This document shows, in pieces, positions 1-7,778 of a DNA stretch of 27,649 nucleotides. This DNA is from AC2028 sp002373595. GTDB lineage: Bacteria; Bacillota; Clostridia; Lachnospirales; Lachnospiraceae. The number at the start of each line of letters is the position of its first letter. Position 1 is the stretch's first letter. Made by a program: the position numbers and the translations under genes. The stretch spans positions 1 through 27,649 of the forward strand of contig CAMOIX010000034.1 of the NCBI GenBank assembly GCA_946616365.1, in the 5' to 3' direction. Below the pieces are notes generated by a model that ran no database searches, had not been told where the DNA came from, and saw only the letters and a list, made by a program, of their open reading frames with translations.

Positions 1-51
1 CGACCTCCGCCTCCCTAAGACGGCGCTCTAACCAAGCTGAGCCACACCCCG
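1..51 (-). tRNA. tRNA-Pro, anticodon AGG (3' part beyond the window)
   Basis: Read on the minus strand from base 51, the sequence folds as the 5' two thirds of a tRNA. The acceptor 5' strand is CGGGGTG, followed by TG at positions 8-9, a D stem GCTC/GAGC around a loop containing GG, and an anticodon stem CCGTC/GGCGG (one G-U pair) enclosing TTAGGGA. The anticodon is therefore AGG (proline, CCU), with G at position 37 as is usual in proline tRNAs. The acceptor start CGGGGTGTGGCTCAG is typical of Firmicute tRNA-Pro. The T arm and 3' acceptor strand lie beyond base 1. A34 would presumably be edited to inosine; A34 in a bacterial tRNA-Pro is uncommon. Confidence 0.85.
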
Positions 52-61
52 AAACGAAAGT

Positions 62-90
62 ATTCTATCATCTTTTAATATAAAAAGCAA
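62..90 (-). promoter_or_regulatory. Promoter of the tRNA-Pro gene
   Basis: On the minus strand a TTGCTT -35 box (plus-strand 85-90) is followed after 17 bases by TAGAAT (62-67), about 10 bases before the first tRNA base. Spacing and similarity to sigma-A boxes are good. It overlaps the AT-rich region that also holds the divergent promoter of the membrane-protein operon. Confidence 0.6.
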
Positions 91-97
91 CAAAAAA

Positions 98-126
98 TTA
101 ACTTTATTATATTTTTCTGATAAAAT
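98..126 (+). promoter_or_regulatory. Promoter of the envelope operon
   Basis: TTAACT (98-103) and TAAAAT (121-126) are separated by exactly 17 bases and lie about 30 bases before the first gene of the operon. The -10 box matches the sigma-A consensus at five of six positions and the -35 at four. The predicted transcript start is near base 133, leaving a short leader that carries the ribosome binding site TTGGAGGA. Confidence 0.5.
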
Positions 127-155
127 AATTCTATCTGTGCTTGGAGGATAGATAG

Positions 156-1952
156 ATGAGATCGATCAGAAACAGCAAAGCCGCATTATACGGCATATAT
201 GCGATCCTTTCTTTCATAGCGGCATATTCCGCACAATATATCATGGCAAGCGAGGAAACTGCCGGATTCTACGGGATGCACATTTTTTCTTTTGGTGTTG
301 GATCCGCAGTCTTTTTTGCGCTTACGTTCTTTTTGCTTTCACGCTTTGATCTGTCCGCTCGGAATATCGTCTTTTCTTCTATAGGGGGCATACTTCTTTC
401 GGGCGCTTTTGTCTGGGGCAGACTGATACTTACGGAAGGAAGCATAACTCTGGGGCGGACGGGCCTGGGAGGATCCTTTATCGTTATCATAGGTTTATCT
501 GTCTTTACCATTCCACTTTTTTCGGAATTGATAAAACTCGCCGATACGCTCCGGGACAGAGTAAAGGAAGGTGAATGCAGAGATAAGATATCTGTGAAAT
601 ACTTCCTGACTGTGTTGCTTATTTTCTTTGTGTCATATATTCCCTTTTTCTTAAGGAGCTGGCCTATCAATATGTTTGGCGATGCTTCGGATGAGATCAG
701 GGATTACCTCCTTCATACCATCAGCACGCATCATTCGATGCTTCACACTTTGATGCTCGGATGGGCCTATGATCTTGGTGTCAAGCTCGGAGATCCTGCG
801 AGAGGGATGATGTTCTTTACTCTTTTCCAGATGCTCATATTATCAGGATCCATGGCTTTCTTTATGAGTGAGGTTCACAGACGCGGAACGGCTACAGCGC
901 TTAGGAAGGTGCTGTTCTTTATCATTCTTCTTAATCCGGTAAATGCTTACTTTGCTGTAACTGCTGAGAAAGGAACGATAGGACTGGCAGTTGCACTTAT
1001 AGTTATTACACTTATCCTTCGTATATCGGACGGCTCGGCACGAAAGTACGAATATATCGTGCTTGTTCTGGCGGCTCCGCTTGCGTGCCATTTCAGGAAC
1101 AATCTCATCTATGCATATCTGGCTGCGGGAATTATATTCTGCCTGCTTAGGAAAGGCGCAAAGAAAAAACTTATGATGATCGTCATGCTCGCGGCAGTCT
1201 TTCTTCTGTATAAAGGCGAGAAGAAGATCATTATGAATGCCACCGAAGCCACTTCTCCGGATACGTACAGGGAGGCATTTGTACTTCCGGAGATGTGTCT
1301 TGCCAGAACACTGATGCTTCACGGACCTGCCGGAGACGGTACGATGCCGGAAGACTTTTACGATGCTGTTACCTATTACATACCGGAATATGCGCTGGAA
1401 TATTATTCACCGGCTCTTTCCAATGATTTTAAATTTCACGTAAATGAGACCGGACTCAGGAATGACAAGGTGACATTTATAAAGCTTTTCATAAAGGGAT
1501 TCTTTAAATACCCCGGTGATTATATAGACCAGTTCTGCTGGCTTACTTTCGGATACTGGAATCCGGGACCGACATGGGTACTCCCGACGACGCTCACCAT
1601 AGCATATCCCGATACACCTGAAGAGTTTGATGACATAATTGTACGGAATCTCTGGCCGATAAAGGGTGATGTGCTCAATTATATCTTTTACGGAGAAGGC
1701 AAATTTGAAATCCCTGTACTCGGACTGTTTGCAAGGCCTTTCCTCTATATTTGGATATGTTACTTTGCGGTGATTTACGGAGCATATAAAAAGGACAAAA
1801 GACTGCTTGCACTTGCGGCGCTTCCTTTTATGTACCTGCTTACGGTTTATCTCGGGCCCACATGCCTGTTCAGATATATGCATTTTAATATACTTACGAT
1901 GCCCGTTCTCATATACGGCATCATATGCGGAAAGGAAAGGAGCTCTCTATGA
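156..1952 (+). CDS. Polytopic membrane protein, DUF6020-like (possible GT-C type glycosyltransferase)
   Basis: A 598-residue integral membrane protein with about 14 hydrophobic segments: roughly residues 11-31, 40-62, 69-90, 102-124, 148-168, several between 195 and 360, and three at the C-terminus (530-590). Between the two membrane blocks lies a hydrophilic region of about 170 residues, probably extracytoplasmic. The stretch FGDASDEIRDYLLHTISTHH, with SMLHT just after it, recalls the acidic and His-rich first external loop of polyprenyl-phosphate-dependent GT-C enzymes and of DUF6020 proteins. Family assignment is from recognition, not a search. The start at ATG 156 is supported by GGAGGA a few bases upstream. 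It overlaps the deacetylase gene by ATGA, which suggests translational coupling and a shared role in envelope polysaccharide metabolism. No substrate can be named. Confidence 0.6.
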   Translation: MRSIRNSKAALYGIYAILSFIAAYSAQYIMASEETAGFYGMHIFSFGVGSAVFFALTFFLLSRFDLSARNIVFSSIGGILLSGAFVWGRLILTEGSITLGRTGLGGSFIVIIGLSVFTIPLFSELIKLADTLRDRVKEGECRDKISVKYFLTVLLIFFVSYIPFFLRSWPINMFGDASDEIRDYLLHTISTHHSMLHTLMLGWAYDLGVKLGDPARGMMFFTLFQMLILSGSMAFFMSEVHRRGTATALRKVLFFIILLNPVNAYFAVTAEKGTIGLAVALIVITLILRISDGSARKYEYIVLVLAAPLACHFRNNLIYAYLAAGIIFCLLRKGAKKKLMMIVMLAAVFLLYKGEKKIIMNATEATSPDTYREAFVLPEMCLARTLMLHGPAGDGTMPEDFYDAVTYYIPEYALEYYSPALSNDFKFHVNETGLRNDKVTFIKLFIKGFFKYPGDYIDQFCWLTFGYWNPGPTWVLPTTLTIAYPDTPEEFDDIIVRNLWPIKGDVLNYIFYGEGKFEIPVLGLFARPFLYIWICYFAVIYGAYKKDKRLLALAALPFMYLLTVYLGPTCLFRYMHFNILTMPVLIYGIICGKERSSL

Positions 1953-2767
1953 AAGTTTATTCATGCTTCCCGGGAGGATTGTCCAAAGCGCTCACAATGA
2001 GCTATGACGACGGTAAGTATCAGGACAGAAGATTGGTTGAGATATTCAATAAATACGGCATAAAGGCAACCTTCAATCTGAATTACGGACAGATGGGCGC
2101 GGAGCCAAGGATGTCTGTCGAGGAGATCGGAGACCTGTACAAAGGACATGAGATCGCGACGCATTCTTTCACACATCCCACGATAGCCCGTGAGCCTATG
2201 GCTGAGGCGGCCCGGGAGATCCTCAAAGACAGAGAAGGTCTCGAGGAGATGACGGGAGAGATCATAAGGGGACATGCTTACCCCAACGGTTCGTATTCCG
2301 AGGAGATAAAGGCTCTCTTTAAGAGTCTCGGCATCGCTTATGCCAGAACGACCAAGGCTACGGAAACGTATGAACTGCCGGCGGATCCTATGGAGTGGAA
2401 TCCTACATGTCATCATAATGATCCCAGACTTTTTGAACATGCGGATTTCATAGTCGATTTCCCCAAGAAGCAGTACTTAAAGCTCCTCTATGTATGGGGA
2501 CACAGTTATGAATTCGATAATGATGACAACTGGGACAGGATAGAGAAATTCTGCGAAAAGGTATCCGGTAAGAGTGATATCTGGTATGCGACCAATATCG
2601 AGATCATAGATTATATGGAGAGAGCAAAGAGGCTTCGCTTCGATGCAGCCTGTACAAGAGTCTTCAATCCGAGCTCTGAGAGCGTCTGGCTCCAGGTGGA
2701 TACGGATAAATATATCGAAGCTATGCCCGGAGAGACTACGCATCTTCTCGATGCGGTCAAGAGATGA
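1949..2767 (+). CDS. Polysaccharide deacetylase, NodB-like (carbohydrate esterase family 4)
   Basis: A 272-residue protein with the NodB homology fold. Motif 1 is SYDDG (catalytic-base and metal Asp at 20-21). Motif 2 is THSFTH (metal His 72 and 76). Motif 3 contains RGHAYPNG (from Arg108). A late WGHSYEF (His185) probably supplies the catalytic His. The family hydrolyses N- or O-acetyl groups from cell-wall or exopolysaccharide sugars using a divalent metal. There is no signal peptide or membrane anchor, so the protein may be cytoplasmic, unlike many CE4 enzymes. An ATG eight codons earlier is open, but the start at 1949 has AGGAAAGGAG ideally placed and overlaps the preceding stop as ATGA. 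The 3' end overlaps the next gene by ATGA as well. Confidence 0.85.
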   Translation: MKVYSCFPGGLSKALTMSYDDGKYQDRRLVEIFNKYGIKATFNLNYGQMGAEPRMSVEEIGDLYKGHEIATHSFTHPTIAREPMAEAAREILKDREGLEEMTGEIIRGHAYPNGSYSEEIKALFKSLGIAYARTTKATETYELPADPMEWNPTCHHNDPRLFEHADFIVDFPKKQYLKLLYVWGHSYEFDNDDNWDRIEKFCEKVSGKSDIWYATNIEIIDYMERAKRLRFDAACTRVFNPSSESVWLQVDTDKYIEAMPGETTHLLDAVKR

Positions 2768-3534
2768 ACGAAGTAAAAACTATCGCACATATATATAATG
2801 ATTTCCCTGAGAAATTCGGTCTCCCCAGACAGGGCATATGCGCCGGTGAACTTAGGGGCAGGATAGTATTTGAAGAAGAGTACAGGGATATCAATGCTCT
2901 CAAAGGTATGGAGGAGTATGACCGTATCTGGATACTCTGGATTTTTGATGTTTATGATGAGTCATTTCGTCCGATGGTCCGTCCTCCCAAGCTTGGCGGT
3001 AATGAATACAGAGGAGTCTTTGCTACCAGATCCCCTCACAGACCGAATCCTATAGCGATGACCTGTGCCCGGATCGTCGGTATCGCTGAGAATGAAAGCG
3101 ACCTTGAGAGATTTGGCGTGACGATAGGTAAAGGTGATCCGAAATTCACTTCGCCCGAGATCATTGTCTCCGGGATCGACATGGTGAGCGGAACGAAAGT
3201 GATAGATATCAAGCCCTATATTCCGTATGCGGATTCTTTTCCCGATGCGAGGGGAGGATTCTCTCTTCCGGAGGGTGAGAGACAGCTGGAGGTGCGCTGT
3301 GAAGAGGGCGTCCGGGAGAGCCTCCTGGAAAGGCTCGGAGAGTACAGATTGGGTGTTTTGACAAAGAGCCTTGCAGAGGACCCCAGACCCGGATACAAAA
3401 CGGACGAAAACAGCGAAAATACGCGCCTTTATGGGATGAAATACGCCGGCCTCGATTTGCATTTCAGGGTGGAAAATGGTATATTATTCATAGTCGGCTT
3501 TGAAGAGGACAGCAATGGAAACAATATTTTCTAA
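2764..3534 (+). CDS. trmO: tRNA (N6-threonylcarbamoyladenosine(37)-N6)-methyltransferase TrmO
   Basis: A 256-residue TsaA/YaeB family protein. Residues 1-150 form the SAM-binding beta-barrel domain, with the signature FATRSPHRPNPIAM at 86-99, preceded by the conserved EYDRIWILW segment. The C-terminal domain carries the family motif DPRP near residue 206. TrmO methylates N6 of threonylcarbamoyladenosine at position 37 of ANN-decoding tRNAs. Length matches the E. coli enzyme, so it appears intact. The start overlaps the deacetylase stop (ATGA) and has no good Shine-Dalgarno sequence, which points to coupled translation. A tRNA modification enzyme inside an envelope operon is a little unexpected; co-transcription may be convenience rather than function. 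Confidence 0.9.
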   Translation: MNEVKTIAHIYNDFPEKFGLPRQGICAGELRGRIVFEEEYRDINALKGMEEYDRIWILWIFDVYDESFRPMVRPPKLGGNEYRGVFATRSPHRPNPIAMTCARIVGIAENESDLERFGVTIGKGDPKFTSPEIIVSGIDMVSGTKVIDIKPYIPYADSFPDARGGFSLPEGERQLEVRCEEGVRESLLERLGEYRLGVLTKSLAEDPRPGYKTDENSENTRLYGMKYAGLDLHFRVENGILFIVGFEEDSNGNNIF

Positions 3535-3802
3535 ACTTAAAGTTAATAACGAATATGAGCTTTGCGAGGTATATGATCCCGAGGCAAAAGACAGGCTCGA
3601 GAAGGGACTTCTCGCAGAGAGGATCTCATATTTCATGCATTTTCCCAAGACGGGATTTTTTAGCAAGCATAAGTATTTATGCGTTTTTTGCGTAAATGAG
3701 ACGAGTATAGAGATTGCGGAAGAGATAGCCCGCAGGATAAATGAGGAGGAGGGATATGAGATGAATTTCCTTATTCGTCGCAATCCCACCAGTTATCTGT
3801 AA
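3515..3802 (+). CDS. Small conserved-looking protein of unknown function (95 residues)
   Basis: The ATG at 3515 is preceded by GAAGAGGA, so it is preferred over the in-frame TTG at 3500; the gene then overlaps the end of trmO by 20 bases. The product is small and soluble with mixed alpha/beta character: an N-terminal METIFSKLKVNNEYELCEV segment, a central FPKTGFFSKHKYLCVFCVNE strand region, and an acidic helix with EEIARRINEEEG. I do not recognise the family. The stop and the next start share bases as TAATG, so it is translated together with the penicillin-binding protein gene. Its conserved operon position, not any motif, is the only hint of an envelope link. Confidence 0.7.
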   Translation: METIFSKLKVNNEYELCEVYDPEAKDRLEKGLLAERISYFMHFPKTGFFSKHKYLCVFCVNETSIEIAEEIARRINEEEGYEMNFLIRRNPTSYL

Positions 3803-6657
3803 TGGATTATTCAAAGAACGGTCTTAGAAACAAAAGAAGAGAGCTCGGAGCAAAGGGCGGAAAAGTCGGTCGAAAGATTGCCTTTCTCGCTCTTAAACTT
3901 GTATTGGCAGGAATGGCCGGAGTATGCATATGTGCGGCTGCCGGAGGAATAGGCCTTTTTAAGGGCATCCTTTCGGGTACTCCCGAGATCCGTATCAGTG
4001 AGGTCATCGCAACCGGTCAGGCTACCATAGTATATGACAATCAGGGAAATGAGATCGATACATTCGTAGGCTCCGATTCGAACAGAATAGAAGTCTCATG
4101 GGATCAGGTTCCGAAGATGCTCGGACTTTGTTTCGTTGCCGGTGAGGATGAGAGATTCTATCAGCACAATGGTATCGACTACAAGAGTATAGTACGTGCG
4201 GGATACAGATATATCAGATTCGGAGATACGCAGGGTGCATCCACGATCACCCAGCAGCTGCTCAAGAATACGGTCTTTGTAGACTGGATGGAAGAGGGCG
4301 ACAACACGATCCGCAAGATCAAGCGTAAGGTCCAGGAGCAGTATCTCGCACTTGAGATTACCAAGAAGACAGAGAAGGATGATATCCTCCTCAGATATAT
4401 GAATGCGGTTAACTGCGGACAGAACACGCTCGGAGTCGAATCCGCATCGCAGAGATACTTTGGTAAGTCCGCGATAGATCTCAATCTTTCCGAGTGTGCT
4501 GTTATAGCAAGTATCACGCAGAACCCTTCGTGGTACAATCCTATCTCGCATCCGGAGAACAATAAAAAGAGACGTGAGAACTGTCTTAAGAAGATGCTTG
4601 AACTCGGATACTGCACACAGGCAGAGTTTGACGAAGCAATGGCTGATACGGAGGATGTTTACAATCGTATCGGATATCACAATACCGAGGTTCTTCAGGG
4701 AGACGATACGACCGCGTCATATTTCACGGATGCCGTATATGAGCAGGTACTTGAAGATCTCATGGCAACCGGTTATGACAAGGCTTCGGCAACTCACCTC
4801 CTTACGAGCGGCGGTCTGCGTATCTATACGACGATGGATCCCGATATCCAGCAGATCTTAAATGAGGAAGTTGCCAACGAGGAGAATTACAAAGCTCCCG
4901 TCAGATGGTACCTCAACTATGCGCTTACGATATATGACGATAAGAAGGAAGCGCACAATTTCAGTAAAGAGAATATGACCAAGTACTTTACCGACAACTG
5001 GCTTCCCGGTACATACCCCGACTGGTATATAACCGATGACGGTAAGGTAAAGTTCGCGCTTATCTTCCCCGAGAAAGAAGATGCGCAGGAGTGCATAGAC
5101 TATTATCGTAAGGCGATGTTTGAGCAGCTCGGTCTTACCGAGAGTGAGGACAATTATCTCGAGTCCATAGCACTCATCGCACAGCCTCAGCTTTCGGTGG
5201 TCATTGAAGATCAGGCGACCGGATATGTGGTCGCTCTTGTCGGAGGACGCGGAGAGAAGGAAGGCAGACGTACATTTAACCGTGCTACGGATGCAATGAG
5301 ATCTCCCGGTTCCACGTTCAAGGTGCTCGCATCATTTGCGCCTGCAATCGATACCGGAGTAGCGACTCTTGCTACCGTATATAAGGACGAGTATTTCACT
5401 TACAACGACGGTCAGGGACGTGCTGTTGAGAACTGGTATCACAATTATGACAGAGGCATCTGCTCCATCAGAGACGGAGTCGCACAGTCGCTCAATGTCA
5501 TTGCGGTCAAAAATATCACCGTAATGGGTCCCAGAGTCGGATATGATTACCTCATGAATATGGGATTCACCACTCTTACCGACGGAGAATGGATAGGCGG
5601 AGATTATTATACCGACGTCAACCAGACGCTTGCTCTCGGAGGACTTACTCACGGTGTATCCTCACTTGAACTGAATGCCGGCTTTGCAACTCTCGCAAAC
5701 AAGGGTGTTCATATGACTCCGAAGCTTTATACCAAAGTTACTTCCTATACGGGTGAGACTATTCTCGATAATACTTCACCCGTTGGCAACCGGGTATTTT
5801 CGGAGGAGACCGCATGGCTGATGACAGATTCCATGAAGGATGTCGTTACTCACGGAACAGGTACCGCAGTCAGATTTGACGGAATGACCATCGCAGGAAA
5901 GACCGGTACATCCACCAAGTCCAGAGATATGTGGTTTGCCGGCTATACTCCTTACTACACTGCTACCGTATGGGCAGGATATGACAACATGATCATGATG
6001 CGCAGCGGTAATATCGATGAGCAGGGAATATCGAAGCGTATCTGGAAAGCGGTCATGAAGAGGGTCCATGAAGAACTTCCCAACAGAGATTTCGATCTGC
6101 CAGGCGACCTCGATGGTGACGGAAATCCCGATAATCTCGTGAGAGTTGCTGTCTGCTCGAAGTCGGGTAAGCTTCCTATCGCAGGTCTCTGCGACGCATG
6201 CATTAAGTATGAATGGTTCATAAAGGGAACCGAGCCCGGTGCACTTCCCACGGACGAGAACGGTAATCCCAGACAGCGTACCGCTGAAGAGAATGCCAAT
6301 TATTTTATGCTCCATCCGGATGAATACTGTACTGTTCATTATGCCGGAAGAGTATGTGCATATGACGGAAGGATCGCATGTGAGAATTGCCCGTTCGCTT
6401 TCGAAGGAGTTGTCGAACTGCCTCTCCTTGAGCCCGAATGCTTGTGGGCAGGATCAGATGTACTAATGAAAGTCGATGAGAATGATACTTCGGAGAATGC
6501 GGAAAAGATGGTCGTCCAGGAGGCCGTCAGGAGCAGGTTCTGTTGCCACACTCCGGAGTTTTGGGCGGACCCCCTGGCCGATGCTTACATAGAGATACAA
6601 AGAACTGAAATGGCTGCAAGAGCAGCGCTGTTCGGAACCGATTCCGACGATAACTGA
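3802..6657 (+). CDS. Class A penicillin-binding protein (bifunctional glycosyltransferase/transpeptidase)
   Basis: A 951-residue PBP1a-type protein that polymerises lipid II and cross-links peptidoglycan outside the membrane. A basic N-terminus precedes one transmembrane helix (about residues 25-53). The GT51 domain shows the catalytic motif EDERFYQHNGID (Glu115) and GASTITQQLLKN (145-156). The transpeptidase domain has STFK with active-site Ser504, SLN at 563-565 and KTGTS from Lys700, so all three penicillin-binding motifs are intact. After the transpeptidase comes an EF-hand-like acidic loop (DLDGDGNPDN, 769-778), then a C-terminal extension of about 165 residues with 10 cysteines between 785 and 915. 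No clear Shine-Dalgarno precedes the start, which shares its A with the previous stop (TAATG), indicating coupled translation. It is the last gene of the operon. Confidence 0.95.
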   Translation: MDYSKNGLRNKRRELGAKGGKVGRKIAFLALKLVLAGMAGVCICAAAGGIGLFKGILSGTPEIRISEVIATGQATIVYDNQGNEIDTFVGSDSNRIEVSWDQVPKMLGLCFVAGEDERFYQHNGIDYKSIVRAGYRYIRFGDTQGASTITQQLLKNTVFVDWMEEGDNTIRKIKRKVQEQYLALEITKKTEKDDILLRYMNAVNCGQNTLGVESASQRYFGKSAIDLNLSECAVIASITQNPSWYNPISHPENNKKRRENCLKKMLELGYCTQAEFDEAMADTEDVYNRIGYHNTEVLQGDDTTASYFTDAVYEQVLEDLMATGYDKASATHLLTSGGLRIYTTMDPDIQQILNEEVANEENYKAPVRWYLNYALTIYDDKKEAHNFSKENMTKYFTDNWLPGTYPDWYITDDGKVKFALIFPEKEDAQECIDYYRKAMFEQLGLTESEDNYLESIALIAQPQLSVVIEDQATGYVVALVGGRGEKEGRRTFNRATDAMRSPGSTFKVLASFAPAIDTGVATLATVYKDEYFTYNDGQGRAVENWYHNYDRGICSIRDGVAQSLNVIAVKNITVMGPRVGYDYLMNMGFTTLTDGEWIGGDYYTDVNQTLALGGLTHGVSSLELNAGFATLANKGVHMTPKLYTKVTSYTGETILDNTSPVGNRVFSEETAWLMTDSMKDVVTHGTGTAVRFDGMTIAGKTGTSTKSRDMWFAGYTPYYTATVWAGYDNMIMMRSGNIDEQGISKRIWKAVMKRVHEELPNRDFDLPGDLDGDGNPDNLVRVAVCSKSGKLPIAGLCDACIKYEWFIKGTEPGALPTDENGNPRQRTAEENANYFMLHPDEYCTVHYAGRVCAYDGRIACENCPFAFEGVVELPLLEPECLWAGSDVLMKVDENDTSENAEKMVVQEAVRSRFCCHTPEFWADPLADAYIEIQRTEMAARAALFGTDSDDN

Positions 6658-6660
6658 CGA

Positions 6661-6954
6661 TTACTTTGAGGCTTTGAGCTCTTTCAGCTCGGCCTCAAGT
6701 TTTTCTTTACCTTCAAGTGCGTTCTTGATGGCGGTGAGCTGCTTGGAATATTCGGAAGACGAATCTCCGGCATGCTGCTTATAGTACAGACGGCCGATCT
6801 CTGCATATGTCTTTTCTATGACTTCGTCACAGGTAGAGATCCTGGTGCGGAGTTTAACCATTTCAGCCGCTTTACCGGTTTTTGCCGTGATCTCGCGACC
6901 GGCCTCTGAAAAAGAAGCCTTTACTTTATCAAGGATTTCTGTGTAATTGCTCAT
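6661..6954 (-). CDS. Small coiled-coil protein of unknown function (97 residues)
   Basis: A 97-residue, highly charged, largely helical protein with heptad-like patterns, especially in residues 1-40 (DKVKASFSEAGREITAKTGK) and at the C-terminus (KEKLEAELKELKASK). A central YAEIGRLYYKQHAG segment separates the two helices. Proteins of this shape are common in Clostridia next to housekeeping genes, some with a C-terminal zinc ribbon that this one lacks. The start is secure: the minus strand has AAAGGAGGTG just before the ATG. It is convergent with the penicillin-binding protein gene, only three bases separating the stops, and divergent from yigZ. Function unknown. Confidence 0.8.
   Translation of the reverse strand: MSNYTEILDKVKASFSEAGREITAKTGKAAEMVKLRTRISTCDEVIEKTYAEIGRLYYKQHAGDSSSEYSKQLTAIKNALEGKEKLEAELKELKASK
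6666..6704 (+). terminator. Intrinsic terminator of the envelope operon, inside a convergent gene
   Basis: TTGAGGC (6666-6672) pairs with GCCTCAA (6692-6698), and inside it GAGCT (6676-6680) pairs with AGCTC (6686-6690); TTTTT follows at 6700-6704. It begins nine bases after the penicillin-binding-protein stop and lies wholly within the 3' coding end of the minus-strand gene, where the same bases encode its last residues (ELKELKA). Confidence 0.7.
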
Positions 6955-6979
6955 GTGACACCTCCTTTTTATACCTGTT

Positions 6980-7008
6980 ATTCTAACGCAAACATAATGA
7001 TATGAAAA
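6980..7008 (-). promoter_or_regulatory. Promoter of the small coiled-coil gene
   Basis: On the minus strand TTTTCA (plus-strand 7003-7008) and TAGAAT (6980-6985) are spaced by 17 bases, giving a start point about 20 bases upstream of the ATG with the ribosome binding site just inside the leader. The -35 box overlaps the first codons of the divergent yigZ gene. Confidence 0.45.
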
Positions 7009-7661
7009 GTGTAACCGAGGATAAGCAAAAAGAATACAAGCTGTTGAAAAAGGGAGCGGTCGCCGAGATCGTGGAGAAGAAGTCCCGGTTTATCGCGAGC
7101 ATATCTCCTGCTGCGACGGAAGAGGAAGCGTCTGCTTTTATCGCTTCCGTAAAGAAGCGGTACTGGGATGCCAGGCATAACTGCAGTGCATTCGTTATCG
7201 GCGCAGGCGGAGAACTCACCAGATGCAGCGATGACGGAGAGCCTTCGGGAACGGCGGGCAAGCCGATGCTTGAAGTACTCTTAGGCAGCGGCATAAGGAA
7301 TATATGCGTCGTGGTCACCAGGTATTTCGGCGGAGTGCTGCTCGGAACGGGCGGACTCGTGCGTGCGTACAGCGGAGCAGTGAGTAATGCGCTTTCGGAA
7401 TGTGCGGTAGTAAAGATGATACCCGGGAGGGAGATCGCCGTTACCTGCGATTATTCATATCTCGAGAAGATCAGGAACATACTGGGAAATGCAGATATCG
7501 CAGACCCGGAAGCGGAGTATACGGAAAATGTCAGTCTGCGTTTTTTTGCACCTGAAGATAAATACGAGGATGTCCTTAAGAAGATAACGGATGCCACGGG
7601 AGGGGGCGCGGGATATGACATCTCGGATCCCGGATACGGAGAGGTCCCGGACCGCGCATAG
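7002..7661 (+). CDS. yigZ: YigZ/IMPACT family protein (UPF0029 plus DUF1949)
   Basis: A 219-residue protein of the YigZ family. The N-terminal UPF0029/IMPACT domain (about 10-130) shows KKSRFIA, the signature SDDGEPSGTAG (76-86) and TRYFGGVLLGTGGLVRAY (from 106). The C-terminal ferredoxin-like DUF1949 domain covers about 135-205. Eukaryotic IMPACT regulates the Gcn2 kinase through Gcn1; the bacterial role is not settled, though nucleic-acid or ribosome association has been proposed. Length is normal. The start at 7002 fits the family N-terminus but lacks a clear Shine-Dalgarno sequence, so expression may be low or the leader very short. Confidence 0.9.
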   Translation: MKSVTEDKQKEYKLLKKGAVAEIVEKKSRFIASISPAATEEEASAFIASVKKRYWDARHNCSAFVIGAGGELTRCSDDGEPSGTAGKPMLEVLLGSGIRNICVVVTRYFGGVLLGTGGLVRAYSGAVSNALSECAVVKMIPGREIAVTCDYSYLEKIRNILGNADIADPEAEYTENVSLRFFAPEDKYEDVLKKITDATGGGAGYDISDPGYGEVPDRA

Positions 7662-7689
7662 ATACAGAGTGTTAACTATTTACCAATCG

Positions 7690-7719
7690 TTGACACGGAA
7701 AAAGGGCAGATATTATACT
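7690..7719 (+). promoter_or_regulatory. Promoter upstream of the DUF1905/C39-like gene
   Basis: A perfect TTGACA (7690-7695) is followed after 18 bases by TATACT (7714-7719), five of six matches to the -10 consensus. The start point would be near 7726, so the transcript would begin with the hairpin GGTGGTC-TACG-GACCGCC. The -35 box lies within the left arm of an inverted repeat (7682-7698 with 7742-7755). Confidence 0.65.
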
Positions 7720-7766
7720 AATCGAGGTGGTCTACGGACCGCCGTGTCGATTGGTATTTTTTATTT
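7717..7766 (+). terminator. Terminator/attenuator-like hairpin overlapping a promoter
   Basis: ACTAATCGA (7717-7725) pairs with TCGATTGGT (7747-7755, one wobble) and GGTGGTC (7726-7732) pairs with GACCGCC (7737-7743, one wobble) around a TACG loop, with a three-base bulge. ATTTTTTATTT follows at 7756-7766. For transcripts arriving from yigZ this is a convincing intrinsic terminator. Transcripts starting at the embedded promoter would carry only the inner stem. Confidence 0.6.
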
Positions 7767-7778
7767 GGGGGTTAAAAA

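Noticed and set aside
7682..7755. Phase-variable invertible promoter
   Set aside because: Inverted repeats surround a promoter, but the arms are short and unequal, the -35 box is within an arm, the segment is under 80 bases, and no invertase gene is near. A terminator or attenuation role fits better.
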